Positions 1 to 5,289 of a stretch of DNA of 5,289 nt are shown piece by piece; position 1 is the first letter of the stretch; each line of letters starts with the position of its first letter. A program made the position numbers and the translations under genes. The notes under the pieces were generated by a model that worked only from the letters and a program-made list of their open reading frames with translations, searched no databases and was not told the DNA's origin. The stretch comes from Comamonadaceae bacterium (GTDB lineage: Bacteria > Pseudomonadota > Gammaproteobacteria > Burkholderiales > Burkholderiaceae_C), in contig CANHKH010000265.1 of assembly GCA_947460165.1 (NCBI GenBank), positions 1 to 5,289 of the forward strand, read 5' to 3'.

Positions 1-112
1 CTCGCAACAGGCGCCCATTGCAGATCATGGGCCCACAGAGGCTGCCTGATAATCAACAGCCCCTATTGACATCTGTCTGCGGGCTTTGCCCATTGAATCA
101 CCCCGCAAAGAC
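1..112 (+). other. Upstream region of msbA, no gene assigned
   Basis: This is the leader before the transporter gene. One plus-strand frame (2-49) reads as a short hydrophilic tail ending in TGA at 47-49. It could be the end of an upstream gene cut by the window edge, but it is too short to support. Two weak promoter-like elements are visible: GATAAT at 48-53, which lacks a fitting -35 box, and a perfect TTGACA at 66-71, which has only CCCATT at the expected -10 position (89-94). Neither makes a convincing sigma70 promoter. The transporter may be co-transcribed from further upstream. Confidence 0.3.
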
Positions 113-1918
113 ATGCCTGCCACGCCCGAATCTGCCCCCCTACACCGCCAGGCACGGGCCTTGATGGCGCGGTTGTGGCCATATTTTGGCCAAGCCCGCG
201 GCGCCTGGGTCTTGGCTGGTGTGACCACGGTGCTGGCCTCGGCCACCGAGCCCATGATCCCGGCCTTGCTCAAGCCGCTGCTGGACCGGGGTTTCCAGGC
301 CGAGCGCAGCGTGGCGCTGTGGCATGTGCCGGCCTTGCTCTTGCTGGTGTTTGGCCTGCGCGCGGTCGCCACGTTTTTGTCGCAGTACAGCCTGGCCTTG
401 GTGATTCAAACCGGCTTGCAGCGCCTGCGCGACGCCTTGTTTGCCAAATTGCTCAGCGCCCGCCTGGGCCTGTTTGACGAGCAAAATGCCAGCACCCTGG
501 CCAACACCGTGGTCTACGAGGTGCAAAACGGCTCGGCGCTGCTGATCAACGCCTTGGTGCGGCTGCTGCGGGATGGCCTGACGCTGCTGGCCCTGCTGGG
601 TTACTTGGTGTACCTCAACTGGAAGCTCACCTTGGTGGTGGCGCTGATTTTGCCGCCGCTCATGGCGGTGGTGCGCAGCCTGTCCAAGCGCATGTACCGC
701 CTGTCCCAGCAAAGCCAAACCGCCACCGACGAGCTGGCCTATGTGGTGGAAGAAAACGTGCTGGCCCACCGAGACATCCGCCTGCACGCGGCCCAGGCCG
801 GCCAGGCCAGCCGCTTTGGCAAACTCAGCCGGGGACTGCGCCAGCTGTCCATGAAAAGCACGGTGGCCGCGGCCGGCATGAGCGCGCTCACCCATATTTT
901 GTCGGCGCTGGCCTTGTCGGCCGTGATTGCCGTGGCCATGATGCAAAGCGCAGACGGCAGCACCACGGTGGGCGGCTTTGTGGCCTTCATCACGGCCATG
1001 CTGATGCTGATTGCCCCGCTCAAGGGCCTGGCCGATGCGGCCCAACCCATCACGCGCGGGATCGCTGCCATGGAGCGGGGCCTGAGCCTGATGGACCAGG
1101 TGAGCAACGAAAGCGGCGGCAGCTTCAACAAGGCCCGTGCCACCGGCGAGCTGCGCTTGATTGATGTGAGCTTGCAATACGGCTCTGGCGCGCAAGAGCA
1201 GCCCGCGCTGGACGGCATCCACTTGCACATTCGCGCCGGTGAAAGCGTGGCGCTGGTGGGCAGCTCAGGCTCTGGCAAAACCAGCTTGGTCAACCTCTTG
1301 CCCCGTTTTTTAGACAGCACCAGCGGCCGCGTGGAGCTCGACGGCGTGGACCTCAAAGACTGGGACCTGGCCGCGCTGCGTGCGCAATTTGCCTATGTGA
1401 GCCAGCATGTGGTGATGCTCAACGACACGCTGGCGGCCAACGTGTCGCTGGGGCAGCAGCCTGACTTGGACCAGGTGCGTCTGGCCCTGGAGGCGGCCAA
1501 CTTAGGCCCTTGGCTGCAGGCGCTGCCCCTGGGCCTGGACACCATGCTGGGGCACAACGCCATGCAGCTGTCGGGCGGGCAGCGCCAACGCCTGGCCATG
1601 GCCCGGGCCATTTACAAAAACGCGCCCGTGCTCATTTTGGACGAGGCCACCTCGGCCCTGGACACGGAGTCTGAGCAGGCCGTGCAGCAGGCGCTGGAGC
1701 GGCTGCGCCAGGGCCGCACCTCGGTGGTCATTGCGCACCGGCTGTCCACCATTCGGCACGCCGACCGCATCATCGTGCTCGAAGGCGGCCAAGTGCGCGA
1801 AGAAGGCACGCACGAAGCCTTGCTGGCCTTGGGTGGCGCCTACAGCCACCTCTACCACATTGGCTTGCGCAGCACCGAGTCGCCCACCGCACAGCCCCCT
1901 CAACAAGTTCTGTCATGA
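113..1918 (+). CDS. msbA: Lipid A / LPS core flippase, MsbA-type ABC exporter (permease fused to ATPase)
   Basis: This inner-membrane ABC half-transporter works as a homodimer. In the MsbA family it flips core-lipid A from the cytoplasmic to the periplasmic leaflet, using ATP. The chosen ATG gives 601 residues; E. coli MsbA has about 580. An in-frame TTG at 86 would add nine residues. I prefer the ATG because it leaves a typical short N-terminus before the conserved RLWPYF segment. Neither start has a good Shine-Dalgarno sequence. About six membrane segments lie near residues 31-53, 67-90, 145-168, 170-188, 250-275 and 285-308. LLKPLLDRGF after the first segment is MsbA-like. The nucleotide-binding domain is complete: A-loop Tyr356, Walker A GSSGSGKTS (383-391), Q-loop Gln431, signature LSGGQ (486-490), Walker B VLILDE with Glu511, and H-loop His542. 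Its stop overlaps the next start. Another lipid exporter of the same subfamily is possible but less likely. Confidence 0.93.
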   Translation: MPATPESAPLHRQARALMARLWPYFGQARGAWVLAGVTTVLASATEPMIPALLKPLLDRGFQAERSVALWHVPALLLLVFGLRAVATFLSQYSLALVIQTGLQRLRDALFAKLLSARLGLFDEQNASTLANTVVYEVQNGSALLINALVRLLRDGLTLLALLGYLVYLNWKLTLVVALILPPLMAVVRSLSKRMYRLSQQSQTATDELAYVVEENVLAHRDIRLHAAQAGQASRFGKLSRGLRQLSMKSTVAAAGMSALTHILSALALSAVIAVAMMQSADGSTTVGGFVAFITAMLMLIAPLKGLADAAQPITRGIAAMERGLSLMDQVSNESGGSFNKARATGELRLIDVSLQYGSGAQEQPALDGIHLHIRAGESVALVGSSGSGKTSLVNLLPRFLDSTSGRVELDGVDLKDWDLAALRAQFAYVSQHVVMLNDTLAANVSLGQQPDLDQVRLALEAANLGPWLQALPLGLDTMLGHNAMQLSGGQRQRLAMARAIYKNAPVLILDEATSALDTESEQAVQQALERLRQGRTSVVIAHRLSTIRHADRIIVLEGGQVREEGTHEALLALGGAYSHLYHIGLRSTESPTAQPPQQVLS

Positions 1919-2784
1919 CCCCCAGCATCAGCGGTTTTACTTTTTTGAGAAACGGTGTGGAGCTGGGCTTTCCCTTTGAGGAATCCATACGCTCCTTGCT
2001 GCCACTGGTCGATGAGTTTGTGATTGCGGTGGACAGAGGCAACGACAACACCTGGGAGCGCTTGCAGGCCCTGGGCGACGCCAAAATCCGCCTGATTGAG
2101 ACCCGCTGGAACGAGCGCATGTCGCACCGGGGCTTTGTGTATGCGCAGCAAAAAATGATTGCGCAGTACGCTTGCACGGGCGACTGGGCTTTTTACCTGG
2201 AAGGCGACGAGGTGCTGCACGAGGCCGAGCTGGACAACATCCGCCAAAGCCTGCTGCGACACCACGGCAACCCGCAGGTCGAGGCGCTGGTATTTGACTA
2301 CTTTCATTTTTTTGGCGCGCCCCACCTGATTGCCACGGGTCCGGCCTGGTACAGGCGCGAATGCCGGCTGATCCGCAACACCATTCGCACTTACGCCCCA
2401 GACGGCCAGTACTGGCTGGTGACCGAGAACCACAAGCGCGGCCGCAATCCCCAGGCCGCGCTGGCCAACGCCCATGTGTACCACTACGGCTGGATACGCC
2501 AGGGCGAGAAGATGCAGAAAAAAATGGACCAGGTCAGCAAGTACTGGTCGCACGAGCCGCCCAAAATGCAGTACAGCCAGGTCGATGCGCAAATGCTCAG
2601 CCCTTTTACCGGTACCCACCCCGCCGTGATGGCCGATTGGCTGCGCCTAGAAGCCGAGCAGCACCTGGAGGTGGACCCGCATTACCAATTGACAGGCCGC
2701 GACAAGCGGCTGAGGCTCAAGCAGCGCATTGAGCAGCTGACCGGGATGGACTTGAGCCGCAAGCACTTCAAACTGGTGGCCTGA
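1915..2784 (+). CDS. Glycosyltransferase family 2-like protein, probable envelope glycan enzyme
   Basis: This 289-residue protein resembles GT-A-fold family 2 glycosyltransferases. These transfer a sugar from a nucleotide-sugar donor, usually in the cytoplasm. The N-terminus (ISGFTFLRNG, then FEESIRSLLPLVDEFVIAVD, residues 21-40) matches the first strands and helix of the nucleotide-binding fold. YLEGDEVLHE at 94-103 occupies the position of the metal-binding DXD motif; from memory, relatives carry a similar Y-I/L-Q/E-G-D-E-V version. Further conserved-looking segments are WYRRECRLIRN (145-155), HVYHYGW (187-193) and FTGTHPAVM (231-239). There is no signal peptide or membrane segment. The ATG overlaps the msbA stop as ATGA with no clear Shine-Dalgarno, which suggests translational coupling. 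The link to msbA points to lipopolysaccharide or another surface glycan, but donor and acceptor cannot be read from the sequence. A non-catalytic or differently acting relative is possible. Confidence 0.8.
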   Translation: MTPSISGFTFLRNGVELGFPFEESIRSLLPLVDEFVIAVDRGNDNTWERLQALGDAKIRLIETRWNERMSHRGFVYAQQKMIAQYACTGDWAFYLEGDEVLHEAELDNIRQSLLRHHGNPQVEALVFDYFHFFGAPHLIATGPAWYRRECRLIRNTIRTYAPDGQYWLVTENHKRGRNPQAALANAHVYHYGWIRQGEKMQKKMDQVSKYWSHEPPKMQYSQVDAQMLSPFTGTHPAVMADWLRLEAEQHLEVDPHYQLTGRDKRLRLKQRIEQLTGMDLSRKHFKLVA

Positions 2785-2797
2785 GCCTCAGGCTCAG
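2781..2797. terminator. Palindrome at the convergent gene ends, possible bidirectional hairpin
   Basis: CTGAGCCTCAGGCTCAG is a perfect inverted repeat around a single central base (2789), giving a 7-bp stem with a 3-nt loop. It contains both stop codons: TGA of the glycosyltransferase gene (2782-2784) and TGA of rng on the minus strand (2794-2796). An alternative 6-bp hairpin forms at 2779-2793. There is no T-run on either side, so a classical intrinsic terminator is not shown. It may act as a transcript-end stabiliser or assist Rho-dependent termination, or be chance. Confidence 0.35.
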
Positions 2798-4269
2798 AGC
2801 AGCACAATGTCGTACTGCTCCTGCGGCAGCGTGGCCTCGGCCTGCAAAGAAATGGGCTTGCCAATGAAGTCCGACAGCCCCGCCAAGTGCTGGCTTTCTT
2901 CGTCCAGCAAGAGCTCTATCACTTGGGGCGCGGCCACCACGCGAAATTCACGCGGGTTGAACTGTCGGGCCTCGCGCAAAATTTCACGCAAGATGTCGTA
3001 GCTCACGCTGCGCGCGGTCTTGACTGTGCCCTTGCCCTGGCACACGCTGCAAGGCTCGCACAGCTGGTGGGCCAGCGATTCGCGGGTGCGCTTGCGCGTC
3101 ATCTCGAGCAGCCCCAGCGCCGAAAAGCCATTGACCGTGGTTTTGACGCGGTCGCGCGCGAGCTGCTTTTTGAACTCTTCGAGCACGGCGTCGCGGTGAT
3201 TGAGCTGCTGCATGTCTATGAAGTCCACCACCACGATGCCGCCCAAGTTGCGCAGCCGCAGCTGCCTGGCCGTGGCCAGCGCGGCCTCCAAATTGGTTTT
3301 GAAAATGGTGTCGTCAAAGTTGCGTGCCCCCACAAAGCCGCCGGTGTTCACGTCCACCGTGGTCAGTGCCTCGGTTTGGTCAATGATGAGGTAGCCGCCG
3401 GACTTCAAATCCACCCGCCTGCCCAAGGCGCGGGCAATGTCCTCGTCCACGTTGTTCAAGTCAAAAATCGGCCGCTCGCCGGTGTAGAGCTGGATTTTTT
3501 TGAGCATGGCCGGCATGTAATCGGCGGCGAACTGCTGCAAAGCCTGGTGCTGCTCGCGCGAATCCACGCGGATGGACTGCGTGGCCTCGCCCGCCACATC
3601 GCGCAGCACCCGTTGCAAGAGGTTCAGGTCCTGGTGCAACAAGCTGGCCGCCGGCTGCACCTGAGCGCGCTCCTTGATGCGCGACCAGGTTTTGCGCAGG
3701 TAGGCAATGTCCTCGCCCAACTCGGCGTCGCTGGCGTCTTCGGCGTTGGTGCGCAAAATAAAGCCGCCGGTGTCACCTGCCAAGGCCTGCAGGCGCTGGC
3801 GCAACTCGTCGCGCTGGCGAGGTGGTATTTTTTGGGACACGCCAATGTGCTTGTCCTGCGGCAAAAACACCAGCAAACGCCCGGCAATGCTGACCTGCGC
3901 CGTCAGGCGCGCCCCCTTGCTGCCCAAGGGGTCCTTGAGCACCTGCACCATGATGGGCTGACCCTCAAACACCTGTTTTTCAATCGGCAAGGCCGCAGCT
4001 TCAGCCTTGCCCGCTTCGGGCTCGGCATGGCGGGCGGCAATGCTGCTCATCAAATCGGCGACGTGCAAAAACCCTGCACGCTCCAAGCCAATGTCAACAA
4101 AGGCCGACTGCATGCCCGGCAGCACGCGGGCCACCTTGCCCAGGTAGATATTGCCCACCAGCCCGCGCTCTAGCGTGCGCTCCACATGCAGCTCCTGCAC
4201 AGCGCCGTGCTCCACCACGGCCACCCGAGTTTCTTGAGGAGCCCAGTTGATGAGGATGTCTTGCGGCAT
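2794..4269 (-). CDS. rng: Ribonuclease G
   Basis: This cytoplasmic endoribonuclease belongs to the RNase E/G family. It cuts single-stranded AU-rich RNA, matures the 5' end of 16S rRNA and contributes to mRNA decay. At 491 residues it matches E. coli RNase G (489) and lacks the long C-terminal scaffold of RNase E. An S1 RNA-binding domain covers about residues 38-130 (GNIYLGKVARVLPGMQSAFVDIG at 39-61 opens it). Arg173-Thr174 in ILRT fit the 5'-phosphate sensor. The DNase I-like catalytic region has metal-binding Asp306 (VDVNTGG) and Asp349 (VVVDFIDM). The zinc-link is CEPCSVC with Cys404, 407 and 410. The C-terminus ends EQYDIVLL, comparable to EQFDVVMM in E. coli. The ATG lies 2 bp after the maf stop and has a good AAAGG ribosome-binding site, so it is expressed in the maf operon. 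All key residues are present. Confidence 0.97.
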   Translation of the reverse strand: MPQDILINWAPQETRVAVVEHGAVQELHVERTLERGLVGNIYLGKVARVLPGMQSAFVDIGLERAGFLHVADLMSSIAARHAEPEAGKAEAAALPIEKQVFEGQPIMVQVLKDPLGSKGARLTAQVSIAGRLLVFLPQDKHIGVSQKIPPRQRDELRQRLQALAGDTGGFILRTNAEDASDAELGEDIAYLRKTWSRIKERAQVQPAASLLHQDLNLLQRVLRDVAGEATQSIRVDSREQHQALQQFAADYMPAMLKKIQLYTGERPIFDLNNVDEDIARALGRRVDLKSGGYLIIDQTEALTTVDVNTGGFVGARNFDDTIFKTNLEAALATARQLRLRNLGGIVVVDFIDMQQLNHRDAVLEEFKKQLARDRVKTTVNGFSALGLLEMTRKRTRESLAHQLCEPCSVCQGKGTVKTARSVSYDILREILREARQFNPREFRVVAAPQVIELLLDEESQHLAGLSDFIGKPISLQAEATLPQEQYDIVLL

Positions 4270-4271
4270 GT

Positions 4272-4886
4272 TCAGCCTTTGAAAAGAAGTCCGGCCTGCA
4301 GCAAGAGCTGGGCCGTCTCGCGCAGGGGCAGCCCCATGATGCCGGAGTAACTGCCGCTGAGGTGCGCAATGTGCATGGCCGCCCTGCCCTGCACGGCGTA
4401 GGCGCCGGCCTTGCCCATGGGCTCGCCGGTGGCCACATAAGCGCGAATTTGCGCGGGGCTCATGGCGTCAAAACGCACAGTGGAGGTGCTCAGCACCTGC
4501 CAGCGGCGCCTGCCGTGGGCCACGGCGACGGCCGTCAGCACCCGGTGCGTGCGGCCAGACAGCTGGGCCAGCATCTGCGCGGCCTGGGCGGCGCTCGCTG
4601 GCTTGCCCAAAATATCGCGCCCCAGGGCCACCGTGGTGTCCGAGCACAACACCGGTGCGGGTGCCAGGCCGCTGCGGGCCAGCCGCGCCACGGCGGCGTC
4701 CAGCTTAAGGCCAGTCACGCGCTGCACATAGGCTGCAGGCGCCTCACGGCCGTGCACGGTTTCCAGCGCTTCGGCGTCTTCGCTGGCGTCGGGCAGCAGC
4801 TTGTCAAAGCGCACACCCAGTTGCTCCAGCAGTTGCGCGCGGCGGGGGCTTTGGGAGGCGAGGTAAATGAAGTCGGGGCGGGGCAT
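4272..4886 (-). CDS. maf: Maf-family nucleoside triphosphate pyrophosphatase (YhdE-like)
   Basis: Maf proteins hydrolyse non-canonical or selected nucleoside triphosphates (dTTP, UTP and modified pyrimidines in the YhdE branch) to monophosphate and pyrophosphate in the cytoplasm, and are linked to septum inhibition. The 204-residue reading from the ATG at 4886 has the family length and opens with IYLASQSPRR (residues 7-16), the phosphate-binding motif. An upstream in-frame GTG at 4940 would add 18 residues that do not look like the family, so I rejected it. CSDTTV contains the catalytic Asp83, followed by Lys95 in LGKP, LSGRTHRVLTAV (109-120), GEPMGKAGAYAVQG (154-167) and GSYSGIMGLPL (178-188). 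E. coli YhdE has Asp where Gly158 stands. I believe Gly is usual in betaproteobacterial Maf, but could not check. The gene lies 54 bp after the rlmH stop and 2 bp before rng. Its codons 45-87 are duplicated at the window end. Confidence 0.94.
   Translation of the reverse strand: MPRPDFIYLASQSPRRAQLLEQLGVRFDKLLPDASEDAEALETVHGREAPAAYVQRVTGLKLDAAVARLARSGLAPAPVLCSDTTVALGRDILGKPASAAQAAQMLAQLSGRTHRVLTAVAVAHGRRRWQVLSTSTVRFDAMSPAQIRAYVATGEPMGKAGAYAVQGRAAMHIAHLSGSYSGIMGLPLRETAQLLLQAGLLFKG
4276..4280 (-). promoter_or_regulatory. Ribosome-binding site of rng
   Basis: On the minus strand AAAGG lies six bases before the rng ATG (4269-4267), inside the last codons of maf. This is the clearest Shine-Dalgarno in the window. 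It supports the chosen start and coupling to maf translation. Confidence 0.7.
4627..4755 (-). repeat. 129-bp direct repeat, copy A (inside intact maf)
   Basis: This segment, covering maf codons 45 to 87, recurs without a mismatch at 5161-5289 at an offset of 534 bp and in the same orientation. Here it is in its natural place, since the Maf protein reads through it with correct family motifs, including the catalytic Asp83. Four of the five bases left of the repeat (4622-4626) also match those at 5156-5160. Confidence 0.98.
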
Positions 4887-4940
4887 GAAGGGCTTTGTGG
4901 TCAATGTGTGCGTGTGCCAGCCTGACAACGAAGGCCGCAC

Positions 4941-5289
4941 TCATTCCCGATGATACGGATGGTTCACGCTGATGCTCCAGGCGCGGTAGAGCTGCTCGAT
5001 CAAAAGCACCCTGACCATGGCGTGCGGCAAGGTCAAATCCGACAGGCGCAGACGCTCGTGGGCGCTGTGCTTGAACTGGGCATCCAGCCCGTCGGGGCCG
5101 CCAATGACGATGGCCACGTCTTGGGCGTCCAGCTGCCAGGCCTGGAGCTTGTCGGCCAGCGCCACCGTGGTGTCCGAGCACAACACCGGTGCGGGTGCCA
5201 GGCCGCTGCGGGCCAGCCGCGCCACGGCGGCGTCCAGCTTAAGGCCAGTCACGCGCTGCACATAGGCTGCAGGCGCCTCACGGCCGTGC
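4941..5289 (-). CDS. rlmH: C-terminal part of RlmH (23S rRNA pseudouridine1915 N3-methyltransferase) fused in frame to a maf fragment; open to the window edge
   Basis: RlmH is a SPOUT methyltransferase that uses S-adenosylmethionine to methylate pseudouridine 1915 in helix 69 of 23S rRNA on the 70S ribosome. The last 72 codons (about 4944-5159) align without gaps to residues 84-155 of E. coli RlmH. They include the cofactor loop IGGPDG, LTLPHAMVRVLL, EQLYRAWS and the C-terminus NHPYHRE, so the knot domain is intact. Upstream of about 5160 the frame does not encode the RlmH N-terminus. It is the maf interior (ending CSDTTVAL), and this frame stays open to the window edge. As seen, the product would be a Maf-RlmH hybrid lacking about 83 RlmH residues and so probably inactive as a methyltransferase. 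An in-frame GTG at 5261 is only a nominal start. A complete rlmH may lie beyond the window if the repeat is a tandem duplication; otherwise the join is an assembly error. Confidence 0.85.
   Translation of the reverse strand, partial: HGREAPAAYVQRVTGLKLDAAVARLARSGLAPAPVLCSDTTVALADKLQAWQLDAQDVAIVIGGPDGLDAQFKHSAHERLRLSDLTLPHAMVRVLLIEQLYRAWSISVNHPYHRE
5161..5289 (-). repeat. 129-bp direct repeat, copy B (maf fragment joined to rlmH)
   Basis: This is an exact duplicate of 4627-4755, out of its natural place. It is attached to the interior of rlmH and runs to the last base of the window, so its true length is unknown. Absence of any mismatch means a very recent duplication, gene conversion or an artefact. 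The first differing base is 5160 (C) against 4626 (G). Confidence 0.98.

Noticed and set aside
2..49. Possible C-terminal tail of an upstream plus-strand gene ending in TGA at 47-49
   Set aside because: There are only 15 codons and nothing recognisable. Any frame could give this by chance.
66..94. TTGACA as a sigma70 promoter for msbA
   Set aside because: The -35 box is perfect, but no acceptable -10 hexamer follows at 16-18 bp.
140..1228. Long minus-strand open frame (362 codons) opposite msbA
   Set aside because: It is a Gln/His/Gly-rich shadow of the transporter gene with no family motif and no ribosome-binding site.
2887..4173. Long plus-strand open frame (428 codons) opposite rng
   Set aside because: It is antisense to a complete, motif-rich RNase G. 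Its His/Gln/Ala/Leu-rich composition is typical of the complement of GC-rich coding DNA, and it shows no recognisable domain.
4411..4425. Gly158 in place of Asp in the Maf EPxDKAG motif as a sign of inactivity
   Set aside because: The catalytic Asp83 and other motifs are intact, and I recall Gly here in betaproteobacterial Maf proteins, so it is probably lineage-normal.
4362..4925. Plus-strand open frame opposite maf
   Set aside because: It is an antisense shadow of a well-supported Maf gene, with low-complexity Gly/His/Ala composition.
1..5289. Circular element, terminal redundancy, mobile element or CRISPR
   Set aside because: The first and last bases of the window do not match each other. 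No transposase, integrase, inverted-repeat pair or regularly spaced repeats are present. The only long repeat is the maf copy.

Overview
The window is a GC-rich stretch of a proteobacterial chromosome, most likely from a betaproteobacterium of the order Burkholderiales (Comamonadaceae-like). This rests on protein character and on the minus-strand gene order rlmH-maf-rng, which is common in that group. No database search was possible, so the lineage is an inference.

There are two convergent gene blocks. On the plus strand, an MsbA-type lipid A/lipopolysaccharide flippase (113-1918) overlaps by an ATGA junction a glycosyltransferase-like protein (1915-2784). The pair looks like an envelope-polysaccharide operon: the transporter flips lipid-linked material across the inner membrane, and the enzyme may decorate surface glycans or a related acceptor. 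On the minus strand, reading leftward from the window end, come the 3' part of rlmH (23S rRNA pseudouridine methyltransferase), maf (nucleotide pyrophosphatase) and rng (ribonuclease G). They are tightly packed and form a housekeeping RNA/nucleotide-quality operon. The two blocks meet tail to tail with 9 bp between stop codons. Both stops lie within one 17-bp near-perfect palindrome.

The unusual part is the right end. Positions 5161-5289 are a perfect 129-bp copy of the interior of maf (4627-4755), in the same orientation and running to the last base of the window. The copy is joined in frame to the genuine C-terminal 72 codons of rlmH, so the visible reading frame is a Maf-RlmH hybrid rather than a normal RlmH. 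The simplest model is a 534-bp tandem duplication (unit 4627-5160) with the second copy cut off by the window edge. An assembly or chimeric-read artefact is equally possible, because the repeat has no mismatches and ends exactly at the edge.

I see no CRISPR array, insertion sequence, tRNA or rRNA gene, or undescribed defence-type system. Apart from the maf/rlmH junction, the genes are intact and ordinary.
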